Shown here: piece after piece, positions 22,125-26,950 of the stretch
How the letters are laid out: every line of letters starts with the position of its first letter
Numbering within the stretch: the first letter of the stretch is position 1
Assembly: GCF_030489605.1 (NCBI RefSeq)
Contig: NZ_JAUKFY010000015.1
Location: 1 to 64,000 of the forward strand
From: Brevibacillus laterosporus
GTDB lineage: Bacteria > Bacillota > Bacilli > Brevibacillales > Brevibacillaceae
Reading direction: 5' to 3'
Length of the DNA stretch: 64,000 nt
The notes under the pieces: model-generated
Seen by the model: the letters and a program-made list of their open reading frames with translations, nothing else
The model's database searches: none
What the model was told of the DNA's origin: nothing
Translations under genes and position numbers: made by a program

Positions 22125-22156
22125 AGACCGCTCGGATAACTCGGGCGGTCTTCTTT
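22125..22156 (+). terminator. Terminator behind the integrase remnant
   Basis: AGACCGC / GCGGTCT stem (22125-22131, 22145-22151) followed by TCTTT. Confidence 0.7.
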
Positions 22157-22440
22157 ATGAACTGGTATCCATCAAAAATCTTCATCATCTTATTTGATCT
22201 GCTGGAACGGGTGATCAACCTCCTCTCTCTGTGCTATAAAGAAGGACTAACATCTGGAGACGAAACTACCATTGCAATTTATGATAAAGTCAACAATGGG
22301 ATAACATTAGAAGAAAAAGGAAATAAAGCTGTTAATACAACCTTTAAAGCATTTTAAGTCTAGTAAAAATGAATATAAATTAGACGCAGCAGTTTCACAT
22401 ATATAATCAAGGACTAGAGCCTATTTCCAAATTATAGTAA
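22157..22440. other. Degenerate region containing a YolD-like remnant
   Basis: On the minus strand 22157-22186 reads DEDF-stop-WIPV, matching the C-terminus of the intact YolD-like protein at 23.6 kb, so this is a fragment of a second copy. On the plus strand a 66-codon frame (22157-22357) ends KVNNGITLEEKGNKAVNTTF; it has no ribosome site and its start overlaps the YolD remnant, so I do not call it a gene, although its tail looks coding-like and may be debris. Confidence 0.45.
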
Positions 22441-22472
22441 AGTGAATCACATATGATTCACTTTTATTTTTT
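22441..22472 (+). terminator. Terminator just upstream of the membrane-anchored L7/L12-like gene
   Basis: AGTGAATCA / TGATTCACT (22441-22449, 22454-22462) followed by TTTTATTTTTT. It lies only 14 bp before the next gene's start, inside what would be its leader, so it either ends upstream debris transcription or acts as an attenuator. Confidence 0.7.
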
Positions 22473-22485
22473 AAGGAGGTATGGA

Positions 22486-22746
22486 ATGGATAGTATTTTT
22501 ATCATTATTTGGACGACTACACTTTTTATAGTGACTTTGATTTTGTTTAAAAATCTGTACGTTTCAATAAAAATAATCAATTTAAGATTAAAGGAAATTT
22601 CCAAAAAATTATCTATTGAAAATCAACTAGATCTAGAAGTGCGAACGTTGATTGAGCGTGGGGAAAAGGCTGATGCAGTAAAACTAGTCCAAGATAAACT
22701 TAAATTAACAGTCCAAGAGGCAAAACATTACATTGAGCTACTCTAA
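22486..22746 (+). CDS. Small membrane protein with ribosomal L7/L12 C-terminal-like domain
   Basis: An 86-residue protein: one N-terminal transmembrane segment (residues about 3-23), a short coiled region, then a 35-residue C-terminal part with EVRTLIERGEKADAVKLVQD and LTVQEAKHYIELL. That is the helix-turn pattern of L7/L12 C-terminal domains, used in several small non-ribosomal proteins. Role unknown. The ATG at 22486 is chosen because AAGGAGG lies eight bases upstream; a terminator follows. Confidence 0.75.
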   Translation: MDSIFIIIWTTTLFIVTLILFKNLYVSIKIINLRLKEISKKLSIENQLDLEVRTLIERGEKADAVKLVQDKLKLTVQEAKHYIELL

Positions 22747-22753
22747 AACACTA

Positions 22754-22785
22754 AGCCTTGCATATTACTGCAAGGCTCTTCAATA
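22754..22785 (+). terminator. Terminator of the L7/L12-like gene
   Basis: AGCCTTGCA / TGCAAGGCT (22754-22762, 22769-22777) with a weak T-rich tail. Confidence 0.65.
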
Positions 22786-22824
22786 TTCCAATTTTTATGA
22801 TAAAACAATTATTCACTCTCTACA

Positions 22825-22880
22825 TTGACCACATCTTCTGCAGGTATCCATCAGAATCCTCATTACGTTATTACGTGTCG
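22825..22880 (-). pseudogene. YolD-like gene remnant
   Basis: Minus-strand reading gives NEDS, a stop, then WIPAEDVVNV, which matches the C-terminus of the intact YolD-like protein (NDEDFWWIPVEDVM). It is a third copy of the same gene end within 1.5 kb. A minus-strand terminator-like hairpin (TCCCGC / GCGGGA, about 22929-22952) lies beside it. Confidence 0.6.
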
Positions 22881-22960
22881 GCTTTATCAATGCTTTGACG
22901 AGTAAATGGATGTTTTGACGAAAAAAGCTCCCGCTTGGTCGATACTGGCGGGATTTGCTG

Positions 22961-22981
22961 ATGTAAACCACTAGTTTACAT
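22961..22981. promoter_or_regulatory. Perfect palindrome, possible operator
   Basis: ATGTAAAC - CACTA - GTTTACAT, an 8-5-8 perfect inverted repeat with no T-run, 73 bp ahead of the XRE regulator start. Likely an autoregulatory operator, by position. Confidence 0.5.
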
Positions 22982-23053
22982 GCATTGTTACCAATGGTTT
23001 CTTTACTAATAGTTTCTTTATATGCAATGATGATACAAAAAAGGATGAATGAA

Positions 23054-23461
23054 ATGAGTTTAGGTCAGCAATTGAAAAAGTTCCGTGAATTTAAGTCTCT
23101 TTCACAAGAAGATATAGCTCAAAAAATTGGTGTGACTAGGCAAGCTGTCTATAAATGGGAAAATGACAAAAGCTATCCTGACATTGATAATTTGATTTTA
23201 CTTAGCGAGTTATACAATGTAACACTAGATGAGTTAATAAAAGGAAACGAAAGCTTCAAAAAAAAGATAATCATCGCCGATAACAAAGATACTGGTCTGT
23301 ACGTAGGATTTGTTATTATGTTTATAGGGTTGTTTATTAATGCTGGATCAATTTCAGCATTAATAACAATATTAGGAGTTCTGACAATGGTTTTTTATGA
23401 CGACTTTAATAAAATAATAAAGTCCATTTTTAGTTGGTGGGATAGCCAGAAACTTAGTTAG
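23054..23461 (+). CDS. XRE-family regulator with membrane tail
   Basis: A 135-residue protein: an N-terminal helix-turn-helix (LSQEDIAQKIGVTRQAVYKW, residues about 15-40) and the usual LSELYNVTLDELIKG follow-on, then two hydrophobic segments near residues 85-125 that look membrane-spanning. Membrane-anchored XRE regulators often sense envelope state or partner with ABC exporters; none is adjacent here. I choose ATG 23054 (MSLGQQLKKF), preceded by AAAAGGATGA. A hairpin terminator follows. Confidence 0.8.
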   Translation: MSLGQQLKKFREFKSLSQEDIAQKIGVTRQAVYKWENDKSYPDIDNLILLSELYNVTLDELIKGNESFKKKIIIADNKDTGLYVGFVIMFIGLFINAGSISALITILGVLTMVFYDDFNKIIKSIFSWWDSQKLS

Positions 23462-23480
23462 GCTACTCGACAATAACATA

Positions 23481-23517
23481 AACACCCCATCATAAATCTT
23501 ATTCGATGGGGTGTTTG
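23481..23517 (+). terminator. Terminator hairpin after the XRE gene
   Basis: An 11-bp perfect stem AACACCCCATC / GATGGGGTGTT (23481-23491, 23505-23515). T residues are few on the plus side and better on the minus side, so it may serve both this gene and the convergent YolD-like gene. Confidence 0.75.
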
Positions 23518-23588
23518 CTGTATCCCTGTTCCCACAGGTAATATATTCTATGTAGCTGTAAGATGCACTGCTTAGCCTTCTACACTAA

Positions 23589-23912
23589 TCACATCACATC
23601 TTCTACAGGTATCCACCAAAAATCTTCATCATTTTTTAACTTAATCTGTTTAAACGTTGAATCAAACTTTTTTACCCAGCCCCAAGCTGATTCAATTACT
23701 CCTCTACCCTCTTTCGTTTCTTTCCACCAGCTAATAGTAAGAGCGTAGTCATACTGACGTGAGTCAGATATCCTGTAGCAAAACTCGGCTAGTTCATCCT
23801 CTTCAATGATCGGTTTCTCGATCATTTTCTTATCCTCGTGATACTGACGTAATATTTCATGCTCTGGCAAAATAAATTTCATTACAAGTGGGTCAAGAAT
23901 TTTCCTAGCCAT
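23589..23912 (-). CDS. YolD-like family protein
   Basis: A 107-residue protein fitting the YolD family: an N-terminal basic part ending MKFILPEHEILRQYHED, the acidic IIEEDELAEFCYRIS helix, and a C-terminal beta domain YALTISWWKETKEGRG ... FWWIPVEDV. YolD genes usually accompany a Y-family DNA polymerase (UvrX) on mobile elements; none is next to it here. The ATG at 23912 follows AAGGAGATG; an upstream in-frame ATG lacks a site. Two remnants of the same gene lie nearby. Confidence 0.75.
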   Translation of the reverse strand: MARKILDPLVMKFILPEHEILRQYHEDKKMIEKPIIEEDELAEFCYRISDSRQYDYALTISWWKETKEGRGVIESAWGWVKKFDSTFKQIKLKNDEDFWWIPVEDVM

Positions 23913-24070
23913 CAAAACATCTCCTTGAACAGGAATGTATGTTCCTATTTTATTTATGATGAGGAGATTATGCAACGAACAATTTTTGACTATCTAAATT
24001 AAAAAAAGAAAATATTTTTTAAAAATTACAAAATACACTATGATTAATTACATATTTTTCAATTTATGTT

Positions 24071-24099
24071 TTGTTTTATGAAAATCAATCTCGTATAAT
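24071..24099 (+). promoter_or_regulatory. Sigma-A promoter of a compact small transcript
   Basis: TTGTTT (24071-24076), 17 bp, then a perfect TATAAT (24094-24099). Transcription would begin near 24106 and read through the hairpin, mini-gene and terminator that follow. Confidence 0.65.
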
Positions 24100-24178
24100 G
24101 CAAATGTATCGGCCGACATAGCTAATATTCTTGCAACATTTTTTATTCGTTATTCTTACATACAATCATAAAGGAGGT

Positions 24179-24205
24179 AACCCCTTCCGTATGTAGGAAG
24201 GGGTT
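24179..24205 (+). promoter_or_regulatory. Hairpin holding the ribosome site of the mini-gene
   Basis: A 10-bp perfect stem AACCCCTTCC / GGAAGGGGTT with a 7-base loop. The 3' arm contains AGGAAGGGG, the ribosome site for the ATG at 24209. An AAGGAGG just upstream (24171-24177) has only an ATG-TAG start-stop in the loop (24191). The arrangement suggests translational control. Confidence 0.55.
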
Positions 24206-24208
24206 CTT

Positions 24209-24268
24209 ATGTTTTTTAAGGTGACTGTGCCCATCATTCGGGTTCCAAAGTCCGTCGCGCTGTGGTAG
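24209..24268 (+). CDS. 19-residue basic amphipathic peptide
   Basis: Reads MFFKVTVPIIRVPKSVALW, with an AGGAAGGGG ribosome site five bases before the ATG. It is cationic (three Lys/Arg), hydrophobic, and has no recognised relatives. It lies inside a complete small transcription unit: promoter 24071-24099, hairpin leader, terminator 24312-24340. The downstream RNA is strongly folded, so the transcript may be an RNA regulator and the frame incidental. Confidence 0.4.
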   Translation: MFFKVTVPIIRVPKSVALW

Positions 24269-24302
24269 TTCCTACCGAACTTCATAATCCCAACGATGGG
24301 CA
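24228..24302 (+). ncRNA. Structured RNA segment, possible small RNA
   Basis: An outer 8-bp stem TGCCCATC / GATGGGCA (24228-24235, 24295-24302) encloses a GGG / CCC continuation, a GTTC / GAAC pair and a GGTAG-TTC-CTACC hairpin. It is bounded by a promoter and a terminator. It overlaps the 3' half of the 19-codon frame. It matches no riboswitch class I know. Confidence 0.4.
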
Positions 24303-24311
24303 ATAAAAAAA

Positions 24312-24340
24312 CGCTTAGTTAAGCGCCTTTAAATTTTTTA
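24312..24340 (+). terminator. Terminator of the small transcript
   Basis: CGCTT-AGTT-AAGCG stem then CCTTTAAATTTTTT on the plus strand. On the minus strand it is followed by TTTTTTT, so it may work both ways, also for the nucleotidyltransferase gene. Confidence 0.7.
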
Positions 24341-24508
24341 TATCCTATTAGAGGTATAGCTAACATTACCCGATTATCTTAACTGCGATGTGAGAACTAT
24401 TCGAATATCAATGCTTCCCACATCATTTACATGTATTCAATGTAACTATTGATTTTAATAAAGTGTAATGTCTTGTTAAATTAATAAATCGATTAGCTCA
24501 AAACCATT
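24341..24508. other. Short non-coding stretch
   Basis: AT-rich, no gene, no clear signal on either strand. Confidence 0.4.
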
Positions 24509-25123
24509 TTAATTTAAATATTTAATCCAAGCATGTCCTTCTGGGAATTGTTGTTTTAAAGATACTTTAAGCCATTCTTTTTCTTGTAGTGAAAGTATTG
24601 GGAGAATTGTTTGAAAATCATTATAATCCTTCTCCCTGACTTGAGAAGAGCCAGCTTTATAGAGAAGTTGGACTTCAGGTTTCAAATAAGGTATCCCTTC
24701 GGGCGTTCTTAAAAATATTTCGTTTATTGCTCTTTTAATCGATTTTTCTCTTTTATAAATCCAATAACTTTCTTCAATATCAATTAACATAATTTGAAAC
24801 GCCCAAGGAGAATTATTGTTTTTACTAACCCATACATCATTTGTTGACTTTAAAAATTCTCCTTCTTCCCAAATCTTAATTTTACCATCTTTTGCCTTGT
24901 ATAGCGTCCAGTCTCTTTTTAAAGATTGGTAAGCAGCTAGTTGGTCTTCTCGAATGACAATTACATCTATATCACTATGTTGCCTACTCTTATTGCCCAA
25001 ATGTAAATCTAATGCCCAACCTCCAGCAATACACCACCTAATTGGAATTTCAGAGAACACTTCATATATTCTCGAAACGGTTACTGGCATCCAATTATCT
25101 ATATCGGTTCTCAAATTAATCAT
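24509..25123 (-). CDS. Nucleotidyltransferase of the aminoglycoside adenylyltransferase type
   Basis: A 204-residue protein with the pol-beta-type motif CIAGGWALDLHLG followed by HSDIDVIV, as in ANT(2'')/LinB-like enzymes (PF10706 type) that adenylylate drugs. The C-terminal half (YLKPEVQLLYKAG) also fits. Many chromosomal members have no known substrate, so resistance is only a possibility. The start is uncertain: GGAGG sits one base before the ATG at 25123, and the TTG three codons later has better spacing. AT-rich, typical of an island gene. Confidence 0.8.
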   Translation of the reverse strand: MINLRTDIDNWMPVTVSRIYEVFSEIPIRWCIAGGWALDLHLGNKSRQHSDIDVIVIREDQLAAYQSLKRDWTLYKAKDGKIKIWEEGEFLKSTNDVWVSKNNNSPWAFQIMLIDIEESYWIYKREKSIKRAINEIFLRTPEGIPYLKPEVQLLYKAGSSQVREKDYNDFQTILPILSLQEKEWLKVSLKQQFPEGHAWIKYLN

Positions 25124-25237
25124 TCCTCCTTATTTTTGCTAAAGTTACTAGGGCCATATTCTACTAAACTGCCATAATTTCGAAAAATAGTAAAGTTTTG
25201 ATCCTAAAACATACGCTAATCGCATAATAAACAGCAA

Positions 25238-25284
25238 AGCGTCAGAAAAACCTACTCCAAGGAATTCAAGTAGGTTCTGGCGCT
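25238..25284. terminator. Long imperfect hairpin
   Basis: Arms read AGCGTCAGAA..ACCTACT and AGTAGGTTCTGGCGCT with a small bulge. T residues follow on the plus side (CTACATTTT). It lies between two minus-strand genes, so orientation is uncertain. Confidence 0.5.
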
Positions 25285-25344
25285 TCTACATTTTGACACA
25301 AATCTTCTCAGTATTTATCCAGTTTTTTATTGCTACTCACTGAT

Positions 25345-25710
25345 TTAGATATTTACCCTTATGCGTTTCCGAATATCTGATGCAACACTTGAAGGGTCAT
25401 CTATCTCAAAAATCACATACTTATACTTCTCATGCCCTTCCAACTCAATTATTAACAGAGGTTCTCTTCTCTCATAGGAGAGAAAGTACCACTCATCTGC
25501 GTATTTAAAACTCCCCTCAAAAATATTAAGTGCTGAAATGGAGGTTCCAGGCATCCGAAGCATCCATTGTGGAGCATCGAAGTAGTCAACATATACACTT
25601 TTAATTGTACTATAGGGCATTTTAAGATTGAACTTTACTGCGAAAAATCCTGTCGCTCCTGTTAATTTTAAGGTTACACCTTCATCATCAAATTGTACTT
25701 CTCGGGCCAT
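25345..25710 (-). CDS. Hypothetical protein, bacterial PH-like fold
   Basis: A 121-residue protein with the features of small bacterial PH-like proteins: N-terminal beta strands, a PGTSISALNIFEGSFKY turn and strands ending in LLIIELEGHEKYKYVIFE, then a final helix DDPSSVASDIRKRI. No membrane segment. The ATG at 25710 has GGAGGGTAAAGC before it. Function unknown. Confidence 0.65.
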   Translation of the reverse strand: MAREVQFDDEGVTLKLTGATGFFAVKFNLKMPYSTIKSVYVDYFDAPQWMLRMPGTSISALNIFEGSFKYADEWYFLSYERREPLLIIELEGHEKYKYVIFEIDDPSSVASDIRKRIRVNI

Positions 25711-25794
25711 GCTTTACCCTCCAGTGCTTTTTGTTTATCGCATTGCGTATTTCGGTGATCCGGGCTATAACCGCCCGAACATTAGGATTAGAGT

Positions 25795-25833
25795 AAGAAA
25801 AAACGCTAAGCTGGTCATCCCTGAAGGCTTAGC
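25795..25833 (-). terminator. Terminator of the 50-residue peptide gene
   Basis: GCTAAGC / GCTTAGC stem (25805-25811, 25827-25833) with TTTTTT following on the minus strand. The gene's stop codon lies in the loop. Confidence 0.8.
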
Positions 25834-25967
25834 ATATATTTTCGTTTAAATGTTGGCGGGCCCCCTATTATTGCACCAGCAATTAGAAATAGTTGCCACC
25901 TATATTCCATAGCAAAAGATAATATTTGTACCAAACCATCTTTGGGAATTACATTTAATTCTATCAT
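25815..25967 (-). CDS. 50-residue single-span membrane peptide
   Basis: Starts at ATG 25967 behind a strong AGGAGGTG site. It has an amphipathic start (MIELNVIPKDGLVQILSF), a hydrophobic span (WQLFLIAGAIIGG) and a basic tail (FKRKYM). Size and layout resemble type I toxin or holin-like peptides, but I recognise no family. A dedicated terminator overlaps its end, so it is expressed alone. Confidence 0.55.
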   Translation of the reverse strand: MIELNVIPKDGLVQILSFAMEYRWQLFLIAGAIIGGPPTFKRKYMLSLQG

Positions 25968-26103
25968 CGTACACCTCCTAAAAATCACCTTTTTTAGTAA
26001 TACGTTGTATGAAACTCGAAGTTTCAAAAATCCTATTCATCCAGAACATAATTATCAAAATGTGGAACTATTTCCCTTTCCAAGGGTTCTGGAGTAGGAG
26101 GGA

Positions 26104-26307
26104 TCAATCTCTAACTGGGTATGGTCTGTTTTTATTGAAGCACCACCACCATCCAATTTGGTTGGTGTCTTCATCATATACAGGGTGCTTTTTCTTACAT
26201 CCTTTACAGAACACAATGACAGCTGTTCCTATTGGCGGTCGATTCAATGGTAACCAGGTTATTTGCTCACTATCATGCGATTCTTTCATCGATATAACCT
26301 TATCCAT
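26104..26307 (-). CDS. 67-residue protein with a small cysteine motif
   Basis: Frame from ATG 26307 (MDKVISMKE). It has FCKGCKKKHPVYDEDTNQIG followed by WWWCF, so three cysteines and one or two histidines that could form a zinc knuckle. Ribosome site GGAAGGGAT is a little far. It diverges from the WYL-like gene only 31 bp away. Moderately convincing; an extended frame upstream overlaps that gene and is not used. Confidence 0.5.
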   Translation of the reverse strand: MDKVISMKESHDSEQITWLPLNRPPIGTAVIVFCKGCKKKHPVYDEDTNQIGWWWCFNKNRPYPVRD

Positions 26308-26338
26308 ACTCCATATCCCTTCCGATTGGAGGTGCAAA

Positions 26339-26566
26339 ATGATGAGTGTAGTAGAAACGATTGAATCATGTGGTGCTCGTAAAGAAATGGTATACATTAC
26401 ATACGATGGAGAACAGCGTTTAGTTGAACCGTATTCTTTTCGGGATACTCGTTTTTTTGGTTGGTGTTTAATGCGTGATGAGATACGCAGCTTTACTATT
26501 TCGAAAATCACTTCGGCTCAAGCTTCTGGTAAACATTTCACACCAGGATTTGATGTTGAATTCTAG
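26339..26566 (+). CDS. Short WYL-like domain protein
   Basis: 75 residues behind a perfect GGAGGTG site. It resembles the core of a WYL ligand-binding domain: VYITYDGEQRLVEPYSFR, then FFGWCLMRDEIRSFTISKI and a tail FTPGFDVEF. WYL domains usually sit behind a DNA-binding domain, which is absent here; a stand-alone regulator partner or immunity-type protein is possible. A terminator follows eight bases after the stop. Confidence 0.7.
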   Translation: MMSVVETIESCGARKEMVYITYDGEQRLVEPYSFRDTRFFGWCLMRDEIRSFTISKITSAQASGKHFTPGFDVEF

Positions 26567-26573
26567 TCTAACC

Positions 26574-26606
26574 AAGCATCCGTTCCCTAAACGGATGCTT
26601 TTCTTA
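26574..26606 (+). terminator. Terminator of the WYL-like gene
   Basis: An 11-bp stem AAGCATCCGTT / AACGGATGCTT (26574-26584, 26590-26600) followed by TTCTT. Confidence 0.85.
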
Positions 26607-26725
26607 ATTTATTGCTTAGATTTATCAAATAAGACCAATCCCACCACATAAAGAGCAAGAAACTATAGCCTCACAATTCGATGGAATCCCTGTAAGCTAA
26701 ATGCAATAAAAAAGCACCGCGTGGT

Positions 26726-26809
26726 GATATTATCCCCTTCAAGTAGACAATGTAAAAAGCCCACCCACCTGACGGTGGGTGGTACACTCTACTTTAAGGG
26801 GATAATATC
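26726..26809. repeat. 84-bp nested palindrome
   Basis: Outer arms of 22 bp (26726-26747 and 26788-26809) are inverted copies with one mismatch, beginning GATATTATCCCCTT. Between them lies an inner hairpin CCACCCACC-TGAC-GGTGGGTGG (26761-26782). There is no coding frame and no T-run. It could be a miniature inverted-repeat element, a transposon end or a structured RNA. Confidence 0.75.
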
Positions 26810-26822
26810 ATTCCGACGCAAG

Positions 26823-26876
26823 GAAACTTTAACAGGATAAAGGTTGTCAAATTGTTGTCATTCCGTAAAAATAACT
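26823..26876. repeat. 55-bp direct repeat, copy 2
   Basis: Same sequence as 22068-22122 with one base deleted, same orientation, and no integrase frame around it. It lies 13 bp past the nested palindrome and 75 bp before the end of mutL. It is therefore a candidate attachment-site or recombination scar. Confidence 0.88.
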
Positions 26877-26950
26877 ATATCCTTTTATGACAAAGCACAC
26901 CAAAACCCTTGTTATTGTTAGCCTTTAAAAGCCAATATAATTTTTTATGC

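Noticed and set aside
24169-24289. Minus-strand 39-codon frame MKFGRNYHSATDFG... opposite the 19-codon gene
   Set aside because: Weak ribosome site and no promoter on that strand; likely the complement of the structured RNA. Kept in mind because it also looks protein-like.
26009-26338. Upstream extension of the WYL-like frame to an ATG at 26009
   Set aside because: The composition is unlike protein and it is antisense to the 67-residue gene; the GGAGGTG site decides for 26339.
26613-26692. Short stretch reading IRPIPPHKEQETIASQFD, reminiscent of the HsdS PPxxEQ motif
   Set aside because: Only 23 codons between stops with no start or context; too short to call a type I restriction remnant.
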